Origin: Penium margaritaceum
Lineage: Eukaryota; Streptophyta; Zygnematophyceae; Desmidiales; Peniaceae
Length of the DNA: 33,274 nucleotides
Direction: 5' to 3'
NCBI GenBank assembly: GCA_023375785.1
Contig: SZWC01014995.1
Location: 28,914 to 62,187, forward strand
A model generated the notes under the pieces. The model was given only the letters and a program-made list of their open reading frames with translations. It was not told the origin of the DNA and searched no databases. Position 1 is the first letter of the stretch; every line of letters begins with the position of its first letter. Shown here piece by piece: positions 18,723 through 28,001 of the stretch. The translations under genes were made by a program, and so were the position numbers.

Positions 18723-18893
18723 CCAGGCAGTGGCCACGACATTCAACGATGCCAAACAGGGCCATACAGCAGGAGACATGGACCCTAGGCACCGCACGAT
18801 GCTCCAGATGCAATGCCACAACCAGACACAACGCTAGGTGCATGCAGACAGCATCTGCAGTGGCAGTGACCGACGGCGGCCCGACCACCAAGG
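18723..18893 (-). repeat. 5' LTR of element A, second part (between B and C)
   Basis: Matches 886-1056 of A's 3' LTR at about 90% by eye (shared landmarks 'caaacagggccatacagc' and 'gacagcatctgcagtggc'). It starts with the right CCAGG of B and ends ...CCACCAAGG where element C's LTR starts. The remaining LTR part (equivalent of 1057-1250) is absent from the window. Confidence 0.87.
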
Positions 18894-19532
18894 TGTTGTG
18901 ATGTGTGACGTTCTTGTACAGTTTACTGTGACCACTCGGCCGTGTCCATACTCGTGCAGATCCTTGAGGCGGGCCCTGGTGACACCGGTGCGACGACTGG
19001 CGGCAGAAAACTGGCTTGGAGCTGGCCGACTACCGTTCCAGAGCCCCAGATGCTGCCGGGACTCTCTGCTGTCTTTTCTACAGCTTGCAGGCGTCTTTCG
19101 GCGGACTGGACATGAGCCCTATTTGCATGTTTTTGCATTGTATGTCCACCGTCTGATGATGGATGCATGCATGTGACCAGTCGTAGCGTCCGTATTTCGA
19201 TCCTGCACGTCTAGGTTCAGACGGCGTAGCCTTCTGACATGTGTGCGCAGAGTTACGGCCAGAACAGTGATTTTGGGCCGGTTTCTAGGACAGCTCTTGG
19301 ACTGCCGCGTGCGACACCCGCCGTGCGCCGCGGCAGGTATTTATGCCTTGGACCTGTCATTTGTTATCTCTCTCTGCAATTATATTCAGTTTGAGTATCC
19401 TGACACTCAATTCATGTCCCAACCCAGACCCTTGCAGTTTTGTCTCAAACTTGTGACTGTTGTCACACGCTGTCCTAGCGCTGACGCCTAGTGTCATGGC
19501 AAGTGGTTAGGAAGGTTCTAGGAAAATTCTCA
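18894..19532 (+). repeat. 5' LTR of element C
   Basis: 639 bp, canonical TG...CA (TGTTGTGATG ... AAAATTCTCA), followed directly by the PBS. A TATTTAT at 19338-19344 is a possible TATA box; that assignment is weak. No gene inside. Confidence 0.9.
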
Positions 19533-19546
19533 TGGTATCAGAGCAA
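19533..19546 (+). other. Primer-binding site of element C (initiator tRNA-Met)
   Basis: TGGTATCAGAGCAA; the first 12 bases match the A and B PBSs. Confidence 0.9.
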
Positions 19547-20488
19547 CAAGCCAGAGCTTGTGCTGCACAGCAGAGATGCAGCAATCGCAGCAGCACTGAG
19601 CAGCAGCAACGGCAACAGCACACAACAGCAGCGACAGGTCCTGGGATGACCCACCAACCTGCGCCATTGCAAGGCGTAGGCCGCAACACCTACGCGACAG
19701 AGGAGTCGTGCAAGAGGGGTGCAGCAGTGTAGCAGCACGCCAGCGCAGCAGCGCCATAGCAGCTGTCCAGCAGCGCAGCAACAGAGCTGGCAGTTTTGAC
19801 CACAGCAGCAGCAACATCGGCGGCGGCATCAGAAACATCAGCAACAGTAGCCGCCAAAGTGGCTTGAGGCCATTGCCATCAAGCTCGATGGCAGCAGCAG
19901 CAGCAGCAGCAACAGCAGCGTGCGCCACCGCTGCCCCTGTCCATGCAACTTCCTAGAAGCCGCACGGACGTGGAGGAGCCGCGGACGAAAATCGCGTCAG
20001 CCACCACCTCCCCGTCGGCACGAGCTTGCCCTGGCTTCAAACGAACGCCGTTTCTGGCGTTTGAGGGTGCGTTGGAAAGCTCTTCTCTCAAGCTCTCCAG
20101 AGCTACTATTCACGCTCAGTTTCGTGCTCTGTCGCCACCAGCAAAGACTGAAGTGCACTGCAGATTTGTTTTCTGCTGAAATTCGGGCAGAACAGGGAAA
20201 AGTGACGTTTTGCCACGTTTTCCAGCTTTTGCGACCAAAAATTTCACCATCATGTTCAGCACATTCAGGAGCCTCTGTGGTCCAAAACTTGCTTGACTTG
20301 GACAACCTTGAATTTTTAGTGCCGACATTTAAATCTCAGCACTTACCCAAGTTTCTGGCCGTCAGCACCATACTTAGCCAAATTTTTGGCCGGACAGTCA
20401 AAAGTTGCCAGTGTCTCAACTCCTCGAGAAACGCTGACGGTTTTGAAATCCGACAGAATTGACCTGTCGCCCCATACTGAGCAGCGAC
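19547..20488 (+). other. Element C 5' leader
   Basis: About 940 bp without a convincing gene. The first 390 bp are CAG-rich but weaker than in A and B. The rest is mixed sequence with short open frames on both strands that match nothing I recognise. I see no TGACGTCA cluster and no copy of the A/B stem-loops. Confidence 0.65.
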
Positions 20489-20599
20489 ATGAGCCTGTCC
20501 GACTAGGAGAAGGGACCAGGCGACCCCTCCTCCTCTTCGTCTGGTGTACTGAGTCCACGCTCGCAGGCCATTGAGGACCTCCGAAGCCAGCAGGATGAG
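20489..20599 (+). other. Probable original N-terminus of C gag, cut by TAG at codon 6
   Basis: ATG 20489-20491 is in frame with the polyprotein and reads MSLSD, then TAG (20504-20506), then a Ser-rich segment leading without a further stop into the Met at 20600. If the TAG is a point mutation, the intact ancestor started here, adding 37 codons. Alternatively the Met at 20600 is the true start. Confidence 0.5.
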
Positions 20600-23500
20600 A
20601 TGTGTCGCCTCCAGAGAGAGCAGACTGGCGATATCCGCACGCTGACTGAGCTTCTGCGTGCTCAGTCCACGACTCCTCAACGGGTTTCTGAGGAAGCTGC
20701 CGGCGTCGCGGTCTCTACCCAGCAGTCGGCTCAGGCACCCGTGACGGGCGCTCAACCTGTCCCACCACCTGCTGACCTCCTGGATGATGAGCCACTCATG
20801 CCAGGCATTACTCATGATTCCCCGGCTCAGGAGATTCGTGTTCTTCAGGAGCGCCTCCGTCAGCTGCAGACGGGCACCCGATCTCCTCCGTTTTCCCCGA
20901 TACGATTGTCACCTAACTACCCCGGTGACCATCCTCTTCCAGGAGTCTTTCCGGTCTCTCGTCCTTCTCAGCCTATGGTTGCTCTCACCACGGAGCGCCA
21001 ACCCAAGGATTTTGAGGCACCACCTCCACGGTACATCAGTGAGGATGGCTTCGACTGCTGGGAGATCCTGTTTCAGGTATGGGCTACCTCTGAGGGAGTG
21101 TGGCCTAACTACCACAGCCCGTACCAGCCTACAGACCCAGCACAGGTACTGACAGCAGTCCGGGCCATGCGCGGACTCCTCTACGCCATGCCATGCGAGA
21201 CCGTCGTCGACTTCCGCCCCTTCCTTGGCGAGGCCGGCACAGGCACCGGCGCCGATCCCCGTGGAGGTTGGGATCTGGCCTTATCCCTGCTGGCCGTAGA
21301 GACGTACGCCACTCGTGCATCACACATTTGTGCTTTCCATTCGCTCCGTCAAGGGCCTACGGAGCCTGCAGCGGATTATTGGCAACGCGCCATGCGCATC
21401 TACACGCGCTTGGGGACCTCAGGAGGCACACAGTTGTGGGCGCTTTGTACAATTATGCTCGGAGTTCGCCTCGAGTACACCGACATCTTCACACGGTACA
21501 GCGATGCTGTCCTTGAGCCCTTCTCAGCCACACTGCAGCTGCTTCCTTGGGCGCATCAGCTCTTCCTTCAGGTGACCTCAGCCCGCGAGGCAGCCGTAGC
21601 CCATCAGGAGACTTCCCTTGCTACAGCAGCCATCGCATCACCACCATCTTCCCTCCTGCAGTCTCCCTCTTCCTCCTCCATCACTTCCTTATCTTCCTCT
21701 TCCTCTTCGACCCCGTCTACACCCACGCAGACACAGGACGTTGCAGCAGCCGCCCAGGGGAAGAAGAAGAATAGGAAGCATGGATCAGGTCAGCAGCAGT
21801 CGTCATCCAGTGGTAGCAGTGGTCGTTCTGTGCACTGCTACAACTGTGGAGGCGTCCATCGCTACACCGAGTGCCAGCAGCCGCTTGACTGGGCGCGGAT
21901 CACTCGTGGGCTCCGGACTGCTCATGCTCTCCGTTCCACGTCTAGCACGTCACCCGCATCCTCCTCCGGACGTGCGGCGGCCACGACTGCAGCTGTTCCT
22001 GCCTCCTCACCGGTGAGAAGCAGCGATCCGGACCCGCGCGACCACACCATTGCCGAGCTTCGCCACCTTCTGGCGCTCCGCTTTCAGGGAGGTGCGAGTG
22101 TGTTGTCCTCGTCGGGTGGTTCACAGACTGTTTGTTCGCCCGTTCTTGTGGCTCGTGACGACGCGTGTGGGGAAGCACAGTCAACATGTGATGATGATGG
22201 GCCTGACTGCACCGAGTGGATTCATGAGTCTCATCTTTGTGTTGTGCGTCGTTCCTCCCCACTGACGGCTCAGCGTCCCTCTGATGCCGAGTGTTCCATT
22301 GCTCGTTGTACAGTGACGTCCTCCAGTCGTGACTCCGGTGGTACTTGGATCATCGATTCTCGTGCCACCCATCACATGACGTGCCGTCGCAGTGACTTTG
22401 TTATTCTCGGCCCCGTCACGTCTGTCCGTTCCGTTCGTACAGGCTCTGGTCAGCCCTTGCCAGTCCATGGAGTTGGGGTTGTATGCTTCGATGGTCCGTC
22501 TGGCCCCTTGTACCTTTCCGACGTGTTGTTTGTGCCTGATCTTGAGCTCAGCTTGCTTTCTGTGCGTGCCTGCACCTTGATGGGTCTCTCTGTGGAGCAT
22601 ACCGCTGACTCAGCGACTGTGACTGCTACTGACACCCGTAGTGTCGGCCTGCGTGCTTCAGTCTTAGATGATCTGTATCGCATTGCTCGGCCTTCCTCCC
22701 CTTGCTCTTCCTCCTCCTCCGGTCGTGTCTTTGTCACTGGTGTTCTATCTCCGGAACACCAGCGGTTGCTTCATCGCCGCCTGTGTCACGTGGGCTCCGA
22801 CACTGTGTTGAAGCTCATTCGGACACAGCCCGCTCTCGGTCTTGATGTGGCTTCTTTCGAGAAGCCACCCAAGACTGACTGTCTTTTTTGCGCTCAGGGG
22901 AAGATGCACCGGTGCACCTACCCTGACTCTTGTTCCCGAGCGCTTCGGCCTCTCGAGTTGGTTCACTCAGACCTTCTCGGCCCTCTCCCGATCGAGTCTC
23001 TGTCTAAGAGGGGCCGGTGTGTTCTGACTCTGACTGATGACTTTACCCGGATGCGGTGGGTCTACAGTCTTCGTCAAAAGAGCGACTCCGCCCTTGCGGT
23101 TCGACTCTGGCTAGTGATGGCTGAGCGTCAGTCCCGCCACGCGCTACATACCTTCTGCTCGGATCGCGACGGCGAGTTCCTTGGCGAGATGGACTCCTTC
23201 TTTGCTGAGCACGGGATTTTTCACCAGGTCTCCGCTCCTGCTACCCCCCAGCAGAACGGTGTATGTGAGCGCTGGAACCGCACCATGGAGGATGCGGTTC
23301 GCGCCATGCGGTCTGAGTGCGGTCTCCCAGAGTCTTTTGTCTTTGAGGGTTTTGCCTACATGACTTGGGTCTGGAACCGCCTCCCGCACGGTCCGCTTCC
23401 AGACCATACTACACCGTACGAGCTCTCGTTTGGACACCGTGCTGACCTTCGTCTCGCTCGCGTCTGGGGCTCTCTGGCCTCCGTGTGGTACACCGAGGAC

Positions 23501-24880
23501 CAGCAGGGGTCCAAGGTCTCACCTCGGGGCCGTTTGTGTGCCTTCATCGGCATTTCCCCGTGGTCGAAGGCCTGGCGCTTCTGGGACCCTACTCGTCGTC
23601 GCGTCATTGAGTCCCGTGATGCACTGTTTTTCGAGTCTCTCACCTACCGTGACCTGACTTTGATCACATCACTCTCCGCCGCCCATGTTCCTTCCTGTGA
23701 GGGTTCTCGGCGGATGGGGGAGACTTCTACGCCAGCGAGCACCTCTCATGAGGCTGATGTGTCCGCTCGAGCCCCCTCTTGGTCTCCGGCCCTTGATGAT
23801 CCGGCGATCATTGCCGTCGGTCCAGAGATCTCGCCTGTACAGCCTGTTTTACACCCCACAGATACCTCTATCCCCACGCCTCCTTCTGCACCAGCATCCG
23901 CGTCTGCTGGCACTCCTGTCTTTGTATCTGATCCAGTCTCGCCCACTCCCGTTCCTACGTCGACTGGTACTCCTGCCTCAGTGTCAGGTCCAGTCATGCC
24001 TGCTCCGGCTGTCACACCCAGCCCCGTGTTCCCCACACACGCATCTCCTCGCACGGCATCTCCGGCTGCCTCGTCTCAGCCCTCACCAGCTGTGGTTGTA
24101 CCTGTTCCTGTGGTCGCACCTGTCCCTGAGCCTGAGGTGCGTCCCTCAACCTCAGGTTACTCCCGTGAGCCCGGTGGCCGTCTTCGACCACAAGATTCCG
24201 GAGCTCAGCGAGCGTTGGGCCCCGGACCCAGGCGCTCCTCTCGTGGCATTGCGAGTGGTAACCCCGGTGCAAAGGCCCTAGGCCTGAGTGTCCGCACTGA
24301 GCTCACAGAGGTACATCCAGCGTGCCCCCTAGGGCACGACCTCGTCACTCGCGAGTTCCATATCGCCTGTGACGTTGCAGATGATCTCGTGGTCGTCAGG
24401 CCCGGCACTCAGGCATATGCACTTGCCACGCAGAGTTCTCCCTCTATAGCGCCCAACCCGGGCACACTGAGGGAGGCTCTGTCATCACAGGATGCTGACG
24501 CTTTGCGTGCTGCCTGCGAGGATGAGCTTCGCGCTATCCGAGAGCACAGAGTCTACGAGCTTGTCGACCTTCCTCCTGGGAGGAAGGATATTCAGGTCAA
24601 GTGGGTCTTTCGCAAGAAGGTGAAGCCGAATGACTCACTGGAATGCTACAAGGCCCGCTTGGTCGTCAAGGGGTACTCTCAGATTGAGGGAGTCGATTAC
24701 ACTGAAAACTTTGCCCCTATCGGCCGCATGACCTCAGCTCGAGCTTTGTTCGGTGTAGTGGCTCAGCATGACTGGGAACTGCACCAGATGGATGTGAACA
24801 ATGTGTTCCTCCATGGCTCTCTGGATAAGGAGATTTACGTGGCTCAGCCACCGGGCTTTGAGGATGGTGCCAAGGTCTGA
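20600..24880 (+). CDS. Element C Gag-Pol polyprotein, first 1,426 residues (Gag, protease, integrase, RT N-terminus)
   Basis: Long uninterrupted frame. The N-terminal ~40 residues look like a coiled coil (DEMCRLQREQTGDIRTLTEL). The gag body spans about 125-335 (DFEAPPPRYISEDGF, YWQRAMRIYTRLG). The zinc knuckle at residues 413-425 is CYNCGGVHRYTEC, spacing CX2CX3HX4C, one residue short of canonical. Protease active site at D586 reads WIIDSRATHHM, with Arg for the Gly of D-S-G-A. Integrase: zinc ligands H725, H730, C761, C764; catalytic D791 (HSDLLGP), D855 (SDRDGEF), E890 (NGVCERWNRT). A Pro/Ser/Thr-rich linker covers about 1030-1200. RT starts near 1310 (LVDLPPGRKDIQVKWVF) with motif A QMDVNNVFLHG. 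TGA at 24878-24880 replaces the Trp of the RVWRLRK motif. Start chosen as the first Met after the upstream TAG; see 20489. Confidence 0.9.
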   Translation: MCRLQREQTGDIRTLTELLRAQSTTPQRVSEEAAGVAVSTQQSAQAPVTGAQPVPPPADLLDDEPLMPGITHDSPAQEIRVLQERLRQLQTGTRSPPFSPIRLSPNYPGDHPLPGVFPVSRPSQPMVALTTERQPKDFEAPPPRYISEDGFDCWEILFQVWATSEGVWPNYHSPYQPTDPAQVLTAVRAMRGLLYAMPCETVVDFRPFLGEAGTGTGADPRGGWDLALSLLAVETYATRASHICAFHSLRQGPTEPAADYWQRAMRIYTRLGTSGGTQLWALCTIMLGVRLEYTDIFTRYSDAVLEPFSATLQLLPWAHQLFLQVTSAREAAVAHQETSLATAAIASPPSSLLQSPSSSSITSLSSSSSSTPSTPTQTQDVAAAAQGKKKNRKHGSGQQQSSSSGSSGRSVHCYNCGGVHRYTECQQPLDWARITRGLRTAHALRSTSSTSPASSSGRAAATTAAVPASSPVRSSDPDPRDHTIAELRHLLALRFQGGASVLSSSGGSQTVCSPVLVARDDACGEAQSTCDDDGPDCTEWIHESHLCVVRRSSPLTAQRPSDAECSIARCTVTSSSRDSGGTWIIDSRATHHMTCRRSDFVILGPVTSVRSVRTGSGQPLPVHGVGVVCFDGPSGPLYLSDVLFVPDLELSLLSVRACTLMGLSVEHTADSATVTATDTRSVGLRASVLDDLYRIARPSSPCSSSSSGRVFVTGVLSPEHQRLLHRRLCHVGSDTVLKLIRTQPALGLDVASFEKPPKTDCLFCAQGKMHRCTYPDSCSRALRPLELVHSDLLGPLPIESLSKRGRCVLTLTDDFTRMRWVYSLRQKSDSALAVRLWLVMAERQSRHALHTFCSDRDGEFLGEMDSFFAEHGIFHQVSAPATPQQNGVCERWNRTMEDAVRAMRSECGLPESFVFEGFAYMTWVWNRLPHGPLPDHTTPYELSFGHRADLRLARVWGSLASVWYTEDQQGSKVSPRGRLCAFIGISPWSKAWRFWDPTRRRVIESRDALFFESLTYRDLTLITSLSAAHVPSCEGSRRMGETSTPASTSHEADVSARAPSWSPALDDPAIIAVGPEISPVQPVLHPTDTSIPTPPSAPASASAGTPVFVSDPVSPTPVPTSTGTPASVSGPVMPAPAVTPSPVFPTHASPRTASPAASSQPSPAVVVPVPVVAPVPEPEVRPSTSGYSREPGGRLRPQDSGAQRALGPGPRRSSRGIASGNPGAKALGLSVRTELTEVHPACPLGHDLVTREFHIACDVADDLVVVRPGTQAYALATQSSPSIAPNPGTLREALSSQDADALRAACEDELRAIREHRVYELVDLPPGRKDIQVKWVFRKKVKPNDSLECYKARLVVKGYSQIEGVDYTENFAPIGRMTSARALFGVVAQHDWELHQMDVNNVFLHGSLDKEIYVAQPPGFEDGAKV

Positions 24881-26020
24881 CGCTTGCGCAAGTCCTTGTA
24901 CGGCCTCAAGCAGTCTCCGCGGTGTTGGAACCGGGAGATCACCGGCACTTTGACTCGTGCAGGATACGTACAGAGCGAGGCAGACCCCCCTCTTTTCATC
25001 CTACCGACACCCGAGCGGTTCACCGCCATCCTCGTCTATGTCGATGACCTTCTGATTGCGTCTCCATCCCTACAGGCCGTGAAGGAGGCCAAGGCTGTCC
25101 TGCAGACTGCCTACAGGATGAAGGACCTCAGTCCCGCATCGGTGTTTCTTTGTATGGAGATCGTGCGAGATCGCAGACGTCGGACACTGTTGTTGCATCA
25201 AGCCCGATACGCACGAGTCGTGGGGGAGCGCTTCAGCGATGTCCTTGGTGCAGTGCCCTCCGCTTCCACACCTCTTACACCTGATGGGCAGGATGCCCTC
25301 AAGGTGGATGACCCTACACAGCTGGGGGAGACAGTGGACGTGACCTTGTACCTCCGTCTCATTGGATCTCTGATGTACTTGGCCACTACCACGCGTCCTG
25401 ATATCGCGTTCGCCGTCAACCTCCTCGCTCAGTTCTCGCAGGCTCCACGTGCGAGAGCCCTTCACGCGGCCGTGCGAGTGGTGCGGTACGTGGTCTCCAC
25501 GCCGTACCTCGGACTCTGTTTTCGTCGGCAGTGTTCAGTGGTCCTTCATGGCTACACTGACAGCGATTGGGCTTGGGGTCCAGATGGGTGCAGTCGTACT
25601 GGCTACGTGTTTTTGCTCGGTGGTACCGCTCTCTCTTGGCGAAGCGGGAAGCAGGGCTGCATCGCACGTAGTTCGTCGGAGGCAGAGTACGTTGCTTTGG
25701 GCGCAGGGGCTGCTGAGGTAGTATGGCTGCAGCGCTTGTTTCTTGAGCTTGGGCAGTCAGTACCTGCCATTGTGTTGCGTTGCGACAACCAGAGTGCTCT
25801 CGCCATTGCGGAGAACTCCGATGTCTTTCATGCTCACACAAAGCACATTGCGGTTGAGCATCACTTCGTTCGTAACCTGGTGGAGCGACGCGTGATCTCC
25901 GTCATGTGGGTTGGCACTGACATGCAGCATGCTGATTTCTTTACGAAGGCACTAGCTCGTGGAAAGTTCTTGGTGGCCATTCGTTCTGTTGGACTTCGCC
26001 CCATGCCTGAGGGTGGTTGA
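24881..26020 (+). CDS. Element C Pol continuation: RT C-terminus and RNase H, after an in-frame TGA
   Basis: Same frame as the upstream segment, separated only by TGA 24878-24880. It begins RLRKSLYGLKQSPRCWN, so the break falls inside RT. The catalytic box YVDDLLIAS is intact (25037-25048). RNase H follows: YTDSDWAWGPDGCSRTGY near 25555, SSEAEYVAL near 25675, CDNQSALAIAENSDVFHAHT near 25780 and HADFFTKALARG near 25930. The acidic residues expected for RNase H are present. It ends at TGA 26018-26020. Counting through the stop, the polyprotein spans about 1,806 codons, a normal full length for Copia. As it stands RT is truncated and this part has no start of its own, so the element is probably inactive. 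Confidence 0.88.
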   Translation, partial: RLRKSLYGLKQSPRCWNREITGTLTRAGYVQSEADPPLFILPTPERFTAILVYVDDLLIASPSLQAVKEAKAVLQTAYRMKDLSPASVFLCMEIVRDRRRRTLLLHQARYARVVGERFSDVLGAVPSASTPLTPDGQDALKVDDPTQLGETVDVTLYLRLIGSLMYLATTTRPDIAFAVNLLAQFSQAPRARALHAAVRVVRYVVSTPYLGLCFRRQCSVVLHGYTDSDWAWGPDGCSRTGYVFLLGGTALSWRSGKQGCIARSSSEAEYVALGAGAAEVVWLQRLFLELGQSVPAIVLRCDNQSALAIAENSDVFHAHTKHIAVEHHFVRNLVERRVISVMWVGTDMQHADFFTKALARGKFLVAIRSVGLRPMPEGG

Positions 26021-26114
26021 GTGTGGGATGTGCATCTGTGCCTCATTTGTTTGTGTCACTCACTATTGTGTTTGTACCAGTGCTGCACGTGTATGGACAT
26101 GCGTACCATCGGGT

Positions 26115-26124
26115 CATGGGGGAG
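26115..26124 (+). other. Polypurine tract of element C
   Basis: CATGGGGGAG directly before TGTTGTGATT of the 3' LTR, identical to the tract in the other family. The 94 bases from the pol stop to here hold nothing else recognisable. Confidence 0.85.
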
Positions 26125-26321
26125 TGTTGTGATTTGTGACGTTCTTGTACAGTTTACTGTGACCACTCGGNCGTGTCCATACTCGTGCAGATCCCTGAGG
26201 CGGGCCCTGGTGACACCGGTGCGACGACTGGCGGCGGACTACCGGCTTGGAGCTGGCCGACTACCGTTCCAGAGCCCCAGATGCTGCCGGGACTCTCTGA
26301 TGTCTTTTCTACAGCTTGCAG
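26125..26321 (+). repeat. 3' LTR of element C, first ~197 bp (interrupted by D)
   Basis: Aligns with 18894-19090 of the 5' LTR with about 7 differences and one N (26171). After ACAGCTTGCAG the match stops and the end of a minus-strand A/B-family LTR begins. The missing ~440 bp should lie beyond element D. Confidence 0.87.
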
Positions 26322-27152
26322 CTTGCAGAAAGAAACTAGGCAGCAGGTTGGGGCAGCTGCCTTGTTGATGCAGCGTGCGGGCTTCCACGCTCGTTTCTTA
26401 AGTCAGCTGCCCCCTCAGTCTGCTGCTCTAGAATCTAAGTCTGGAAGCTCTGGGTTTGTTACTCAGAAGTGTGCGCGCCAGTGTTAGCGCCAGAAAGCAA
26501 CTGAAAACTGATAGTAACTGATTAGCAATGAAGAATGAACAGCAATGGGGGACCCCTCCAAGTTCTAGCCCCCCCCCAGCTCTGTAGAGCTTGTTACTCA
26601 GTTCATCAGCCAATCAGAAAATAGCTAATTTCAGGCTGGCAGGTTTTCTCGGTGAGGCCTGCCAGACGGCCGACAGCCCAAAACCCGGGCGTCGTCCGTT
26701 TTGCCTGAAAACTGGACCATACCATAATACCGACGCTGCGAACGCAGCCGTGCGGTCAGAATCTGCTAGAAAAATAGTAGCGAGGAGTTATGGCAGCCTG
26801 AACCCAGGCAGTGCCCACGATGGTTTATGCTGCCAATCAGGGCCATGCAACATGCAACTGGGACCCTAGGCAGCGCATGACGACGCAGGCACGACAGTAC
26901 GCGCTGGACGCATGCAGACAGCGACTGCGGTGGCAGTGACTGCCGGCAGCGCGACCGCCGAGGAGGCCTGCCGATGGAGCTGAACACGTCGCCAGAGAGA
27001 GGGGGCTCTAGCGAACTGCGAGAAGACCTCAGCGTGCGTCGGCTCCACCGGACGACACTCCATCAGCGTCGAGTCTCGCCGTTAGTCATCTGCACGCCGA
27101 TGTACACAAGCCGGGAGGACACAACGGAGCACAATGAGCGCAAAAACCAACA
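26322..27152 (-). repeat. 3' LTR of element D
   Basis: Starts (minus strand) TGTTGGTTTTTG at 27152 after the purine tract and ends near 26322-26330, the last bases being ambiguous because CTTGCAG occurs twice at the junction with C. It contains the conserved inverted repeat CTGGCAGG (26636-26643) / CCTGCCAG (26658-26665). No gene inside. Confidence 0.85.
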
Positions 27153-27162
27153 CTCCCCCATG
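27153..27162 (-). other. Polypurine tract of element D
   Basis: Minus-strand CATGGGGGAG next to the 3' LTR start, the same as in A, B and C. Confidence 0.85.
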
Positions 27163-27200
27163 ACTCACACGCATAGTACACATGGGCGGGCAGAGACACG

Positions 27201-27208
27201 GTCATCAC
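27201..27208. repeat. Target-site duplication of the hAT-like element, left
   Basis: GTCATCAC, repeated at 28015-28022. In element A the uninterrupted homologous site reads 'acacggtcaacgaacaaactccccc' in part (near 1295). Confidence 0.88.
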
Positions 27209-27218
27209 TAAGGCTGCA

Positions 27219-27335
27219 CACGAATCCTAGGATTCGTGAATCTGGTTCACGAATCCCGAATCTGGATTCGGATTCACGAATCCGGATCCTGGGGCTGGTC
27301 TTGTTTGGGATTCGGGAATCCGCTATCGAATCTTA
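27219..27335. repeat. Left subterminal repeat array of the hAT-like element
   Basis: Repeated GGATTCG, CACGAATCC and GGATTCGTGAATC in both orientations, several overlapping as palindromes. Subterminal arrays in hAT elements commonly bind transposase; that role is inferred here. Confidence 0.75.
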
Positions 27336-27874
27336 GGGGGGGGGGTGAGGGGATGGGACAGACAGGAAAATTCTTCGACATTGGGGTTCACGTCCGCCAT
27401 CGGGCATGCAGCACAATCCGAGAGTCTTGGAGCAGTGATACGGAGTTTCAAAGTTCTGAAACTCCGAACAACCATCGGCCGCCGCTAGAGCCGGCTGGGC
27501 TCCAGTCGTGCGTGCGCAGGAATTCCTGACTCAGCATGACACGTGGCTGTGATAATCTCAAACCATCAGAGAATCGCTTGCATTTCGAGGTGATATTTTT
27601 GTATGGACAGTTGTCAAGCACCTGCACGCCCGTGAGAGCTAGCCAGGCTTNCCTCCAAACAAACAAGCAAAACAATACGTGGAAGTCGCCACGTGTCGTG
27701 ATTTCAATGTGCCAGCAGTGCGAGTACATACAGTTTTGTTACTGCCTTGACCCACATCCTTGACGATATTCAGTATGAATGACCTATATAAGGAACGCCC
27801 CACATATAACAACCATATGTACCGGTCCAAAGTTGATGAGTCTTGCTAACTACAGTTAGCGAGACACTCTCTTT

Positions 27875-28001
27875 GGATTCGGATAGATTCACGAATCCGG
27901 GTGGATTCGTGAATCCGGGTCTTGGATCCGCGAATCCGGATCCAGGGTTGGATTCGGTCTCACGAATCCGAATCCAGGATGAGATTCGCGAATCGGATTC
28001 G
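27875..28001. repeat. Right subterminal repeat array of the hAT-like element
   Basis: The same motif family as the left array, about 127 bp long and running directly into the right TIR. Confidence 0.75.

Larger units (their letters stand above)
18894..26321 (+). mobile_element. Element C: near-intact Ty1/Copia retrotransposon of a different family
   Basis: 5' LTR 18894-19532, PBS, leader, one polyprotein frame to 26020, purine tract, and the first ~197 bp of a 3' LTR. LTR and proteins differ from A/B/D while domain order is the same. Inserted in A's 5' LTR; CAAGG (18889-18893) is the candidate left target duplication. The LTR parts that can be compared differ at about 7 of 197 positions by my count. 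The 3' LTR is cut at about 26321, where element D begins. Confidence 0.92.

Noticed and set aside
19920..20462. 180-codon plus-strand open frame in the C leader
   Set aside because: Overlaps the untranslated leader, ends before gag, shows no recognisable domain and has competing open frames on the other strand; chance is likely.
24878..24880. TGA as selenocysteine or programmed readthrough
   Set aside because: Homologues have Trp at this codon, the site is inside the RT core rather than a gag-pol boundary, and D has a TAG there. Nonsense mutation is simpler.
26171..26171. Single N as another contig join
   Set aside because: C's 5' LTR reads straight across this position with no duplication or loss, so it looks like one ambiguous base.
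27236..27529. 97-codon open frame in the left end of the hAT-like element
   Set aside because: It reads through the subterminal palindromic repeats and has no transposase motif.
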